DNA of 59,101 nucleotides from Streptomyces sp. NRRL WC-3742 (GTDB lineage Bacteria > Actinomycetota > Actinomycetes > Streptomycetales > Streptomycetaceae), in NCBI RefSeq assembly GCF_000720635.1, contig NZ_JOCF01000065.1:1-59101 (forward strand). Reading direction: 5' to 3'. Positions 39,553-48,020 of this stretch are shown in pieces; position 1 is the stretch's first letter; each line of letters starts with the position of its first letter. Made by a program: the position numbers and the translations under genes. The notes below the pieces were generated by a model that was given only the letters and a program-made list of their open reading frames with translations, did no database searches and was not told the DNA's origin.

Positions 39553-40407
39553 TCAGCGCCGGTACTCCGCGACCGTCACCGAGGCCGTCACCTCGACGGG
39601 ATCGGCGAGCCCCGCCAGCGCATCCTCGAGCCGCCGCGCGTCGGTGTGCCAGGCGCTCGGCCCCATCCCGACGACGGTGCGCACGTCCGCCGCCCCGAGC
39701 CGCAGGGTGAACTCCACCTCCTGCCGCCCGACCGGCGTCAGATACGGCCCGAGCTTGTCGTCGATCCGCCGCTGCTTGTCCTCGTCGACGGACAACAGCC
39801 CCAGCGCGCCGACGAGTTCACGCAGGTGCCGCCCGGTCGGGGCGACCAGCAGCAGGGTGCCGCCGGGCCGCAGGACGCGCCGGATCTCGGGCCCGTTGCG
39901 CGGGGCGAACACGTTCAGCATCAGGTCGGCGCAGCCGTCGCGCAGCGGCAGCGGGCGCCAGGCGTCGCAGACGACCGCGCCGATCCGGGGGTGGGCCCTG
40001 GCGGCGCGGCGCAGCGCGAACTTGGAGATGTCGAGGGCGGCCCCGGCCCTGCCGGGCAGGGCGTCGAGGACCTGCGCCAGGTAGTACCCCGTCCCGGCCC
40101 CGAGGTCGGCGACGAACCCGGCCCCGTCCACGTCCCTGTCCCCGTCGACAGCGGCGGCGGCCGCCGCCGAGGCCAGCGCGTCCGCGATGGGCCGGTAGTG
40201 CCCGGCGGCGAGGAAGTCGGCCCGGGCGGCCACCATCTCGGCGGTGTCGCCGGTGCCGGTGTGGGCGTCACCGGCGAGGAGGCTGACGTATCCCTGCTTG
40301 GCGAGGTCGAAACTGTGCCCGGCGGCGCAGCGCAGGGTGCGCTCGTGCAGGGCGAGGGCCTGTGCGCAGTGGGGGCAGGCCAGGTGGCGCTCGATGTCCT
40401 GCAGCAA
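39553..40407 (-). CDS. 23S rRNA (guanine-N1)-methyltransferase, RlmA/TlrB type
   Basis: A 284-aa SAM-dependent methyltransferase. Zinc ligands C11, C14, C27 and H31 (CPHC, RCAAGHSFD) form the rRNA-recognition module; AKQGYVSLL is the usual linker. The Rossmann fold has VADLGAGTGYYL and NVFAPRNGPEIRRVLRPGG, which matches the RlmA family. Members methylate N1 of G745 or G748 of 23S rRNA; the latter (TlrB) contributes to macrolide resistance. Sequence alone does not decide which base. The start is a TTG at 40407 with AGGGAAG upstream. Confidence 0.88.
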   Translation of the reverse strand: MLQDIERHLACPHCAQALALHERTLRCAAGHSFDLAKQGYVSLLAGDAHTGTGDTAEMVAARADFLAAGHYRPIADALASAAAAAAVDGDRDVDGAGFVADLGAGTGYYLAQVLDALPGRAGAALDISKFALRRAARAHPRIGAVVCDAWRPLPLRDGCADLMLNVFAPRNGPEIRRVLRPGGTLLLVAPTGRHLRELVGALGLLSVDEDKQRRIDDKLGPYLTPVGRQEVEFTLRLGAADVRTVVGMGPSAWHTDARRLEDALAGLADPVEVTASVTVAEYRR

Positions 40408-40473
40408 CGTTCCGTCTTCCCTCGCCGTTCAACCCGACCCCGACCGTACGGGCCGAGGCACTGGTCAGCCAGC

Positions 40474-41295
40474 CTAGACGCCCGACGAGACCGGACCCGA
40501 CAAGGCCGGACCCGACGAAACCGGACCCGATGAGGCCGGCCCCGACGCCGCGATCCGCATCGCCAGCCCCGCCAGCGCCTCGGGCGCGCCCTGCTGCCCC
40601 CGGATCCCGGGGAAGGCGTTGACGTCCACGATGACCGGCGCCCCGGCCCCGTCGAGCAGGTCGACCCCGTAGACGTCGAGCCCGAACACCTCGCCCGCCC
40701 GCAGCGCGAGCTCCGCCCGCTCGGCCGGCGGCTCCCATGGCCCGGCCGCGGGCGGGGCCGCGGCCCAGAGCTCGGAGCGCCGCCGGGCCGCGAACACCCG
40801 GCCGTCGACGACCCACAGCTTCTGGTCCCACCCCGTTCCCGGCAGGAACGGCTGGACGACGACCGGCTCCTCCGCCCACCGCCCGAGGAGCTCCCGCAGG
40901 CCCGCCGCATCCTCCACCCGCGCGACCAGGTCGTCCCGCCGGCTGTGCCGGCTCTTGACCACGAACGGGTAAGCGGGAGCGGCGAGTTCACCCAGCCGAC
41001 CGACGAAGTCCGTCGGGGCGAACGGCAGCCCGCCCTCCCCCGCACGCCGCGCCATCAGCACCCGGTCCTGACAGAGCTCCGTCGCCGCCGCCGAGTTGAC
41101 CACGGGCACGCCCCGTGCCTCCAACTCCCGTGCCAGCGCCAGGAACTGCGGCCCGTGAGCCTTGAGCAGGCACACATCCACCGCCTCCCCCGCCTCCTCG
41201 ACCCGGACGAGCTCGCAGCCCCGCCGGCCCAGCAGCTCCGCGGTCGCCGCGAGCACCGGATGCCCGGGGTCGACGGCGATCAGCCCGACCCTCAC
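40474..41295 (-). CDS. ATP-grasp ligase 1
   Basis: A 273-aa RimK-like ATP-grasp protein that would join a carboxylate to an amine through an acyl phosphate. Pre-ATP-grasp strand VRVGLIAVDPGHPVLAATAELLG, then YPFVVKSRHSRRDD (ATP lysine), EEPVVVQPFLPGTGWDQKLWVVDG, and VYGVDLLDGAGAPVIVDVNAFPG (metal ligands D and N). The last 20 residues repeat (S)GP(A/V)SSG and are encoded by degenerate 15-18-bp repeats. GTG at 41295 overlaps the stop of ligase 2 (GTGA), so both are translated together. The substrate is unknown. A GNAT acetyltransferase is divergent upstream. Confidence 0.85.
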   Translation of the reverse strand: MRVGLIAVDPGHPVLAATAELLGRRGCELVRVEEAGEAVDVCLLKAHGPQFLALARELEARGVPVVNSAAATELCQDRVLMARRAGEGGLPFAPTDFVGRLGELAAPAYPFVVKSRHSRRDDLVARVEDAAGLRELLGRWAEEPVVVQPFLPGTGWDQKLWVVDGRVFAARRRSELWAAAPPAAGPWEPPAERAELALRAGEVFGLDVYGVDLLDGAGAPVIVDVNAFPGIRGQQGAPEALAGLAMRIAASGPASSGPVSSGPALSGPVSSGV

Positions 41296-42263
41296 AGCGC
41301 CGCCCCCAGCCGCCCGTACGCCCCGAGTCCGGGCACCAGCGAACCGGGCTCCCCGACGCCCGACCCCACCACACCCGACCCCACCACACCCGGCTCCACG
41401 CCGCCCGGCTCCACCACGCCCGGCTCCACGACGGCGGGCACCGACACCGCCGTCCCGCTGCGCGCGAGCCGCAGCACCGCCCGCGACACCCGCGCGACCG
41501 CGTCCGGCACCTGCCGGAAGCTCGGGAAGTCGTTGACGTCCACCACGACCGGCCCGTCCGGCCCGAGCAGCACGTCGACCCCGTACAGGTCGAGCCCGAA
41601 CACCTCCCCGACCTGCGCCGCGATCCGCGCGACCTCCGCCGACAGCGGCACCTGCCGCTCGCGCACGCCCTGCCCGGGGTGCAGCGGGGAGGAACGTTCC
41701 GTCGCGAAGAGTTCGCCGTCGACGCAGTACACCTTCAGGTCCGTCCCCGAGTTCGGGACGTACGGCTGCGCGATCAGCAGCCCCTCCCCGGCGAGCGCCG
41801 GCCCGAGCGCGAGCAACTCCTCGGGGTGCGCGACGAGGTGGACGGCCCGCCCGGAGCTGCCGTCGGCGGGCTTGACCACCAGCGGGTACTCGGCGGCGGG
41901 TATCTCGGCGAGCCGCTCCCAGCGCGCCGCCGCGTACGTGACGGGCACGGGCAGCCCGCGGGTGCGGGCGATGACGGCGGCGAGCGCCTTGTCCCGTACG
42001 CCCCGGATGGAGCGCACGTCGTTGACGGTGGTCAGGCCGACGGCGGCGGCCGCCTCCAGGAGGGTCAGCCCGGGGCCGCCGGAGACGGTCTTGAGCACCC
42101 ACGCGTCGTGGCTGCCGGCCCGGACGGCCTCGGAGATCGCCATCAGCGAGTCGCCGGGGCGCAGCACGTCCACCCTGTGCCCCCACGCGGTGAGCCGGCG
42201 CGCCACGTCCAGCGGCATGCCGTCGCGCCGGTAGTGCTCCTCCACCAGAAAGCAGAGCCTCAT
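41292..42263 (-). CDS. ATP-grasp ligase 2
   Basis: A 323-aa ATP-grasp enzyme homologous to its downstream partner. MRLCFLVEEHYRRDGMPLDVARRL opens the pre-ATP-grasp domain; YPLVVKPADGSSGRAVH binds ATP; LIAQPYVPNSGTDLKVYCVDG and LYGVDVLLGPDGPVVVDVNDFPSF complete the active site. The C-terminal about 50 residues are an imperfect VVEPG/VVGSG pentapeptide repeat. It is the first gene of the ligase pair. Two 14-bp direct repeats lie 88-115 bp upstream. Role in peptide or small-molecule amide/ester formation is plausible but not shown. Confidence 0.85.
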   Translation of the reverse strand: MRLCFLVEEHYRRDGMPLDVARRLTAWGHRVDVLRPGDSLMAISEAVRAGSHDAWVLKTVSGGPGLTLLEAAAAVGLTTVNDVRSIRGVRDKALAAVIARTRGLPVPVTYAAARWERLAEIPAAEYPLVVKPADGSSGRAVHLVAHPEELLALGPALAGEGLLIAQPYVPNSGTDLKVYCVDGELFATERSSPLHPGQGVRERQVPLSAEVARIAAQVGEVFGLDLYGVDVLLGPDGPVVVDVNDFPSFRQVPDAVARVSRAVLRLARSGTAVSVPAVVEPGVVEPGGVEPGVVGSGVVGSGVGEPGSLVPGLGAYGRLGAAL

Positions 42264-42350
42264 GGGCCTGACTTCCCCCCCTCTCCCTCGGCTTCGACGC
42301 CCTCCGCCCCGCCTTCCCCGGCGGCGCGGCGGGAGTCCCGGACTGAATAG

Positions 42351-42378
42351 CCCCGGCTTGAAAACCCCAGCTTGAAAA
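42351..42378. repeat. 14-bp tandem direct repeat upstream of the ligase pair
   Basis: CCCCGGCTTGAAAA (42351-42364) and CCCCAGCTTGAAAA (42365-42378), one mismatch, in an AT-richer patch between the divergent ligase and GNAT genes; a candidate operator. Confidence 0.75.
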
Positions 42379-42543
42379 GCCTCAGCATGCCACGCGCTCT
42401 CCCCGCAAGATCGCCGCGATCTCGTAAGCGTTCGGCAACAATAGGCGTACCAAGAACTCCCCAAGGAACGCCAAAGATCCCCGGTCAGACCGGTCCGGCC
42501 AAAGCGGTGGCGGTCGTTCCATGCGCCTGGTTGGATACGGTCC

Positions 42544-43416
42544 GTGACTACTTCCGATCATGAACACGACGTCGACCGCGCCCTGTTGGACGAGATCGAG
42601 CACTACTACGACGCCGTGCCGCGCGGCGGCGCCCGCACCGAGGACTTCGGCCCGCTGACCCTGTTCGTCCGCGAGGGCACCGGATGGCCGTTCTACGCCC
42701 GCCCCACCCTCGGCCACGACGGCCCGGCCGTCACCGTCGCGGACGTCCGCCACGTGCTGGAGCGCCAGCGCGAGTTGGGCATCCCGGAAGCCTTCGAGTG
42801 GGTGGCCGAGCACAACCCCGAGCTGCGCGCGGCGGTGGAGGCGGCGGGGCTGACGGTGCACGAGCACCCGCTGCTGGTGCTGGGCCCGCAGGACGAGACG
42901 GCCCCGGCTCCCGCCCTGCCCGAGGGCGTCGAGGTGCGCGTACTGCCCTTCGACGCGCCGGAGTTGGCGACCGCCGTCGCCGTCCCGCACCTGGCCTTCG
43001 GCGAGCCCGGCACGGCCATCGGCACCGCGGGGACGGCCGAAGTGGCCGCGACCGCCGAGAAGTTGACGGCCGAGGGCTGGACCGAGCGCACCTCGGGGCG
43101 GATCGCCTCGGGCGCCACCGCCCTGGCCGCCGCGATCGAGCGGACGGACGGCGCCGCCCCCGTCGTGCTCTGCGCCGGCCAGCACAACCCGGTGGGCGCG
43201 GTCACCGAGGTGGTCGGCGTCGGCACCCTCCCGGCGGCGCGCCGGCGGGGCCTGGGCCTGGCGGTCACGGCCGCCCTGGTCGCCCACGCCCGGGCCAACG
43301 GCGTACGGACGCTCTTCCTCTCCGCCTCCGACGAGGACGTCGCCCGGATCTACCGCCGCATCGGCTTCCGCCCGTTCGCGACGGCCCTCATCGCGGAGCC
43401 CGCTCCCCAGGGCTAG
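42544..43416 (+). CDS. GNAT-family N-acetyltransferase
   Basis: A 290-aa acetyltransferase. The N-terminal half (to about residue 135) is a degenerate GNAT-like domain; the C-terminal half has VTEVVGVGTLPAARRRGLGLAVTAALVAHARANG, the acetyl-CoA pyrophosphate loop RRRGLG, and LFLSASDEDVARIYRRIGFRPF, typical of motif B. The acceptor is unknown. GTG at 42544 lacks a clear ribosome site. Divergent from the ATP-grasp pair; its last 29 nt overlap the convergent toxin gene. Confidence 0.85.
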   Translation: MTTSDHEHDVDRALLDEIEHYYDAVPRGGARTEDFGPLTLFVREGTGWPFYARPTLGHDGPAVTVADVRHVLERQRELGIPEAFEWVAEHNPELRAAVEAAGLTVHEHPLLVLGPQDETAPAPALPEGVEVRVLPFDAPELATAVAVPHLAFGEPGTAIGTAGTAEVAATAEKLTAEGWTERTSGRIASGATALAAAIERTDGAAPVVLCAGQHNPVGAVTEVVGVGTLPAARRRGLGLAVTAALVAHARANGVRTLFLSASDEDVARIYRRIGFRPFATALIAEPAPQG

Positions 43417-43906
43417 GCCGTGTCTTTCGGATCACGCCAGGCGGTCGCCGCCGGGGCACGCACCTCGACGGCTTCTCGTCGGTCACCAATGCTCCGCAGT
43501 GGCTCCCTCCTCTGACCTCCTCCCCCTCGGCCTCGTCGACCACCCAGGCCGCCAGCCTCTCCGCGACCCCCGACACCCCGAGCCGCCCCTCCCGGATCGC
43601 CCGGGACAGGCTGCGCACCTCGCGGGCCGTGGTGGCCACGGTGCATCCGCTGGCGACGAGGTAGGCGTACGCGACGGCGGTGGCGAACAGTTCGTTGGTC
43701 TTCTCCAGCGCCGGCACCCGGATCAGCTGGTGCATCAACGCGGCGGCGCGGTCCTGCGGTTCGGGGTAGACGGCGATGTCGAAGATCTCCGCCTGGTGCC
43801 GGGTGACGGCCGCGAGCAGCGAGCCGTAGTCGGTGACCTGCGGGTCACCGGGGGTGTACTGCTCCGCGGTCATGAGCAGCCACGAGAGGTCGATCTCCAG
43901 CTTCAA
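43388..43906 (-). CDS. Fic/Doc-like toxin component
   Basis: A 172-aa protein similar to streptomycete proteins annotated as Fic-family toxin-antitoxin toxin. Typical segments are MKLEIDLSWLLMTAEQYTPGDPQVTDYG, HQAEIFDIAVYPEPQDRAAALMHQLIRVPALEKTNELFATAVAYAYLVASG. The canonical Fic motif HPFxDGNKR is not present, only a weak relic (ALEKTNELFATA), so AMP-transferase activity is doubtful. The last 40-45 residues are Arg/Pro-rich, unlike the family, and run into the GNAT gene 3' end, suggesting a lost stop or frameshift near 43520. The ATG overlaps the antitoxin stop by 4 nt. Confidence 0.7.
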   Translation of the reverse strand: MKLEIDLSWLLMTAEQYTPGDPQVTDYGSLLAAVTRHQAEIFDIAVYPEPQDRAAALMHQLIRVPALEKTNELFATAVAYAYLVASGCTVATTAREVRSLSRAIREGRLGVSGVAERLAAWVVDEAEGEEVRGGSHCGALVTDEKPSRCVPRRRPPGVIRKTRPSPGERAPR

Positions 43907-44139
43907 CGGCGCACGTCCTGGAGGTCGCCGGGCTCCGCGAACTCGGCGAGGAAGGCCGTCTCGTACTCCTTCATGAACTGGGCGGCGGCGTCGACGAAGG
44001 CGCGTCCGGACTCGCCCATGTCGTGCTGGACCAGGCGCTCGATGTACTGGTTCATGCTGATCCCCTGCTGCTCCGCCCGTTCCCGGGCCATCTCAGCGGT
44101 CGTGGCGTCGACCCTCACGTTCAGCTGCTTCTTACCCAT
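43903..44139 (-). CDS. Ribbon-helix-helix antitoxin
   Basis: A 78-aa DNA-binding antitoxin. KKQLNVRVDATTAEMARERAEQQGISMNQYIERLV is a complete ribbon-helix-helix; the C-terminal half (FVDAAAQFMKEYETAFLAEFAE) would bind the toxin. I prefer the ATG at 44139: a -10 TAGCTT ends 7 nt before it, so the gene appears leaderless, while a TTG at 44148 would lie inside the promoter. The palindrome in its promoter is the likely autoregulatory operator. Confidence 0.8.
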   Translation of the reverse strand: MGKKQLNVRVDATTAEMARERAEQQGISMNQYIERLVQHDMGESGRAFVDAAAQFMKEYETAFLAEFAEPGDLQDVRR

Positions 44140-44146
44140 ACCCTTC

Positions 44147-44175
44147 AAGCTAGCGCCGATGTGCTAGCACAACAA
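44147..44175 (-). promoter_or_regulatory. Toxin-antitoxin promoter and operator
   Basis: Minus-strand -35 TTGTTG (44170-44175), 17-bp spacer, -10 TAGCTT (44147-44152). A perfect palindrome TGTGCTAGCACA (44160-44171) lies in the spacer and a second GCTAGC (44149-44154) overlaps the -10: two sites for the RHH antitoxin. Confidence 0.65.
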
Positions 44176-44253
44176 GGGCGCGCGCACACCGCCCGCACAC
44201 CTCCCGCACGCCCCTGGGCTACCTGCCCGTCATCGGGGCCCCCGACACGCGAA

Positions 44254-44292
44254 GGGGCCGGGTCCGCGGCGAACCGCCACGGACCCGGCCCC
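44254..44292 (-). terminator. Collagenase terminator
   Basis: GGGGCCGGGTCCG pairs exactly with CGGACCCGGCCCC around a 13-nt loop that itself folds (GCGG/CCGC). Confidence 0.8.
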
Positions 44293-44309
44293 GGAGCACG
44301 ACGGGAGGA

Positions 44310-46907
44310 TCAGAACTGGGTGCTGACCGTCACCCCGCTGAAGTCGGTCTTCGCGTAGAGGCTCACGTAGCGGTACCCGGCGGTCGGGTTGCTGACGGTG
44401 ATGCTCTGCGCGGTCCCGGCGTTGGTCGAGGAGGCGGTGAAGGAACTCGGCGAGGCCCAGGTGGACTCGCTGTAGTACAGGTAGGCGGTGCCGGTGCCCC
44501 CGGTGGTGGTGATCTTCAGGGTGCTGGTGCCGGCCGGCAGGTAGACGTACAGGTAGTCCACGTTGCCGGCGGTGGCGGACAGGCCCGGCCGGGAGCAGTT
44601 CTTGCCGAGCGCGTCGGTGCGCTGGTCGGTGCAGGTCGGCGGGGTGGTGGCGCCGCTGCCGGTGGCGACGGTGACGGTCGCCGGGGTGCTGGCGGTGCGG
44701 CCGGTGTCGTCGGTGACGGTCAGGGCGACGGTGTAGGCGCCCTTGGCCGCGTAGGTGTGGCTCGGGTTGCGCTCCCCGGAGGAGGTGCCGTCACCGAAGG
44801 TCCAGTGCCAGGAGGCGATCCGGCCGGAGCCGGTCTGCACGGACTTGTCGGTCAGGGCGACGGTCGCGCCGCTGACGGACTGGCCGAACAGCGCGGTCGG
44901 GCCGTCCGCGTAGCAGGCCCCGCCTGCGCACTTGTCGAGCCAGGCGTCGAAGTCGGCGTCGTAGGAGGTGCCGAGGCCGTTGTAGACCGCGTAGCCGCCC
45001 TGGTAGTCACCGGTGCGGAAGTGGCCGAGCATGGCGTAGATGTCGGCCGGGTGCTTCTCGAACATGTACCGCACGGCCAGGTAGCCCCACGGGTAGGTGC
45101 GCACGGTGTCCGAGTTGCCGTACGTGTTCTGGAAGACGGTGCTGAGCTTGTACGTGTGCTTCGCCGCCTCCTCCATCGCCTGGGTGTCGGTGGTGCCGCG
45201 GTAGGCGTAGGACTCGTACTCGGCGACGCCCTCGATCCACCAGATGTTCGGGACGGAGATCTCGGTGGAGAAGTTGCCCTTCATGTCGTAGATGCCGTCG
45301 AGGTAGTGCGTGTACTCGTGGTTGAGGTTCCACACGTTGGCGGTGAAGCCGTCGTTCCACGCCTTCTGGTACATCACGCAGACGGCCCGGTTGTTCGGGT
45401 CCGTCGGGTCCATGACGGTCTGTCCGCCGTTGTCGGTGGAGTTGTTGAAGATCGCCCAGGAGTACGTCAGGTAGTCGGCCCGGGTGGCGAAGACCGCAAG
45501 GGTGATGTTCTTGTCGTACTGGCCGGGGACCGGGCCGTTGTCCTTCACCAGGTTGTGGAAGAAGGTGTCCTCACCGCGCAGGCTGGCGCAGACGGCGGCG
45601 AGGTCGGCGGGCGAGAGCGCCTCGGTCAGGATGGTGCGGTTGTCGCAGACCAGCTGGTTGGGCAGCACGGCCGCGGTCAGCTTCGCCGGCAGGTTGCAGG
45701 TGCCGTAGTACGAACACAGGCCGCCGTCGTAGTAGTTGGCGTTGAACGCGGTGTGGACGTACAGCGGGCCGGTGGTGCCGGTGATCTGCGCGCCGTCGAG
45801 GACGGCCTTGACCTGCCCCTTGACGGCCGCCTCGACCTTCGGCCCGTCGCCGGCCATCCGGCCGAGGTCGTTGCCCGCGTTGACGTCCAGGTACTCGTTG
45901 GCCGTGCCGAGCAGGTCCGTGTGGCCCAGCGCGAAGGAGCCCAGCGCGGTGGCCACGCTCGGGTCCGCGGCGACGGCGGCCGCGAAGTCGGGGTTCCAGT
46001 TGCCGCGCCACAGCGGCGCGGACAGCATCGAGTTGACCGCCTTGAGCATCTTCGGGAAGGCGTTGTACGAGTTGTCGTAGCTGCTCAGGACCTGCTTGTA
46101 GACGTCCAGGTAGCTGCCCTGCACGTTGGCGCTGTCGGTCAGGACGAGCACCTCGCTGAGCACCGTGCCGTTGGCGTCGCTGACGTCCTTGCGGTGCGGG
46201 TTCGCGAAGAACGCGTCCAGCGCGGCACGCGAGGCGGTGGTGAGCGCGCCGTCGTACGGGCCCACGGCGTCCGCGTTGTTGGACTGCACGAACCAGCCGG
46301 CCCGCAGGAAGAGCACCAGCTGCAGGATGCCGGTGGAGTTGTCGCCCGTGTAGCCGGGCGCCTGGGCCTGGAGGGCCTTGGTGACGGTGAGCATCTTGTC
46401 TTCCTTGAAGATGCTTCCCGCGTCGGCGCCGGTGACGTTGAACAGGGTGTTGACGCAGTCCGTGCTCGCCCCGGTGAGGTACGAGACCAGGTCGGCCCCG
46501 CTGCGGCCGCCGAAGTCGGCGGGGGTACAACCCGCGGCGGCGGCAGCCGTACGGGCGGCGGCCGCCGGCTTGGCCACCGGCGACGAGGCCGAGGAAGCGG
46601 AGGACGGCCGGGCGGAGGTCTGGACGGTCGTGCCGGCCGGCTGGCCCATCACGACCTGCCCGAGCAGCGCCGGCGGCAGCGGGGCCGCGACCGGCGCGAG
46701 CTCCTCCGAGGAGGGGGAGGCCGTGAGGAAGGCCCCCAGCGGCTTGGGGAGGACGGAGGCCGGATCGGCCTTCGCCGCAGGGCCCGCTGACGGCGTACCG
46801 GACGGGACGGGAGCTGCGGAGGCCACCGCCGGCAGCAGGGTCGCGGCGGCGCAGCAGCCGGCGACGAAGCCGGCCAGCAGGGTGGGGAGGGGTATCCGAT
46901 GGCGCAC
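44310..46907 (-). CDS. Secreted M9 collagenase with PKD and PPC domains
   Basis: An 865-aa exported zinc protease. A signal peptide spans about 1-32 (LPTLLAGFVAGCCAAATLLPAVASA), then a Pro/Ala/Ser-rich propeptide region and the collagenase activator module. The gluzincin site is HEYTH at 530-534 with E559 in IEGVAEYES as third ligand. A PKD domain (GRIASWHWTFGDGTSSGERNPSHTYAAKG) and a C-terminal prepeptidase domain (LYVYLPAGTSTLKITTTGGTGTAYLYY) follow, used for substrate binding. GTG at 46907 gives a basic signal-peptide start; the frame upstream to 47021 is Arg-rich and unlikely. A LysR gene lies directly upstream on the same strand. Confidence 0.92.
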   Translation of the reverse strand: MRHRIPLPTLLAGFVAGCCAAATLLPAVASAAPVPSGTPSAGPAAKADPASVLPKPLGAFLTASPSSEELAPVAAPLPPALLGQVVMGQPAGTTVQTSARPSSASSASSPVAKPAAAARTAAAAAGCTPADFGGRSGADLVSYLTGASTDCVNTLFNVTGADAGSIFKEDKMLTVTKALQAQAPGYTGDNSTGILQLVLFLRAGWFVQSNNADAVGPYDGALTTASRAALDAFFANPHRKDVSDANGTVLSEVLVLTDSANVQGSYLDVYKQVLSSYDNSYNAFPKMLKAVNSMLSAPLWRGNWNPDFAAAVAADPSVATALGSFALGHTDLLGTANEYLDVNAGNDLGRMAGDGPKVEAAVKGQVKAVLDGAQITGTTGPLYVHTAFNANYYDGGLCSYYGTCNLPAKLTAAVLPNQLVCDNRTILTEALSPADLAAVCASLRGEDTFFHNLVKDNGPVPGQYDKNITLAVFATRADYLTYSWAIFNNSTDNGGQTVMDPTDPNNRAVCVMYQKAWNDGFTANVWNLNHEYTHYLDGIYDMKGNFSTEISVPNIWWIEGVAEYESYAYRGTTDTQAMEEAAKHTYKLSTVFQNTYGNSDTVRTYPWGYLAVRYMFEKHPADIYAMLGHFRTGDYQGGYAVYNGLGTSYDADFDAWLDKCAGGACYADGPTALFGQSVSGATVALTDKSVQTGSGRIASWHWTFGDGTSSGERNPSHTYAAKGAYTVALTVTDDTGRTASTPATVTVATGSGATTPPTCTDQRTDALGKNCSRPGLSATAGNVDYLYVYLPAGTSTLKITTTGGTGTAYLYYSESTWASPSSFTASSTNAGTAQSITVSNPTAGYRYVSLYAKTDFSGVTVSTQF

Positions 46908-46995
46908 TGGTGGGGCCCTTCTCCTGGGGGGGGAGGCGCGGGGAGGACGTGCCGTGGGGGCATGGGGGGAACGGTCGTGATCCTGCCAGCGAGTA

Positions 46996-47026
46996 CCTGT
47001 CAGAACAATGTCACAGGTCATATGAC
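46996..47026. promoter_or_regulatory. Repeated TGTCA/TGACA sites before the collagenase gene
   Basis: CCTGT at 46996-47000 faces ACAGG at 47013-47017, and GTCATATGAC (47017-47026) is a perfect palindrome followed by ATCA. The ATGACAT core recurs upstream of the LysR gene at 48109-48116. Confidence 0.4.
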
Positions 47027-47072
47027 ATCAGTGCCGACGGCCATAACACGTCGCCCGTCCCCGGAGCCCCCG

Positions 47073-48020
47073 CTACGACCGGTACGTCCGCGCGGCCCAC
47101 GCCTGGAAGGTCGGCGCCGCCGCGATGAGGTCCCGGTACGCCGCGGCCGCCGCCCCGAACAGCGTCTCCACGACCTCCCCGCCCACCCCGGCCGGCCGCC
47201 ACACCAGCAGCTGCCGCATCCAGATCGGCGTCCCCACCAGCGGTTTGACGACCACCTCCGCCAGCGGCCGGGTGGTCGCCTGGACGACGGAGACGCCGAG
47301 CCCGGCGGCGATCATCTCCTGCAGCTCCAGCCGCCCGCCGAGGTACTCGTGCACCGTCGCCGGCGCGAACCCGGCCGCCGCGCACGCCCTGTGGAACACC
47401 CGGTGCCAGCCGGCCCCGTCGTCCGGGGTCAGGAACCACTCCTCCCCCGCGAGGTCCACCAGCGCCACCTCCGTGTTGTGGCGCAGCCGGTGACCGGCGG
47501 GCAGCGCGACGAAGGCCGGCTCGGTGACGATCCCCCGGTGCGCGACGGCCTCGGAGTGCCGCAGCTCCCGCCCCGGGTAGTCCACCGCCACGGCCACGTC
47601 GGCCTCGCCCCGCTCCAGCAGGTCGACGATGTCCGAGGAGCGGTAGACGGAGGACAGGGTGAAGCGCTGCCCGGGCCGCTGGTGCCGGGCCCGGGTGACC
47701 AGGCCCGGCAGGATCGGCGAGTTGGTGGCCGCCAGCCGCAGCTCGCGCGGGACTGGTTCGGCGCCCTGCGTCCGGCGGCCCAGGCAGTCGGCCCGGGTGA
47801 GCAGTTCCCGGGCGGCGGCCACCACCTCCGCCCCGAAGCCCGTCGGCGCCACCCCGGCGGCCGTCCGCTCGAACAGCGGCGCCCCCAGGTGGCGCTCGAT
47901 CCGGCGCAGCTGGGTGCTGGTCGCCGGTTGCGAGGCGCCGAGCAGGGCGGCGGCCCGGCCGACGCTCCCGGTGTCGGCGATGGCACACAGCACCCGAAGG
48001 TGCCGCAGCTCCAGCTCCAT
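47073..48020 (-). CDS. LysR-family transcriptional regulator
   Basis: A 315-aa regulator. The N-terminal winged helix is typical (LELRHLRVLCAIADTGSVGRAAALLGASQPATSTQLRRIERHLGAPLFER), followed by a two-lobed periplasmic-binding-type effector domain (RELRLAATNSPILPGLV, GEADVAVAVDYPG, MIAAGLGVSVVQATTR). ATG at 48020 follows GGGGGAG. It lies 165 nt upstream of the collagenase start on the same strand and may control it; LysR regulators more often act on a divergent gene, and the divergent neighbour here is only a 64-codon ORF. Confidence 0.92.
   Translation of the reverse strand: MELELRHLRVLCAIADTGSVGRAAALLGASQPATSTQLRRIERHLGAPLFERTAAGVAPTGFGAEVVAAARELLTRADCLGRRTQGAEPVPRELRLAATNSPILPGLVTRARHQRPGQRFTLSSVYRSSDIVDLLERGEADVAVAVDYPGRELRHSEAVAHRGIVTEPAFVALPAGHRLRHNTEVALVDLAGEEWFLTPDDGAGWHRVFHRACAAAGFAPATVHEYLGGRLELQEMIAAGLGVSVVQATTRPLAEVVVKPLVGTPIWMRQLLVWRPAGVGGEVVETLFGAAAAAYRDLIAAAPTFQAWAARTYRS

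Noticed and set aside
42372..42563. 63-codon ORF between the ATP-grasp and GNAT genes, considered as a graspetide precursor
   Set aside because: No ribosome site, runs into the GNAT gene in another frame, Arg/Pro/Lys-rich composition and no repeated core.
44148..44148. TTG start for the antitoxin
   Set aside because: It falls within the predicted -10 element; the ATG at 44139 fits a leaderless transcript.
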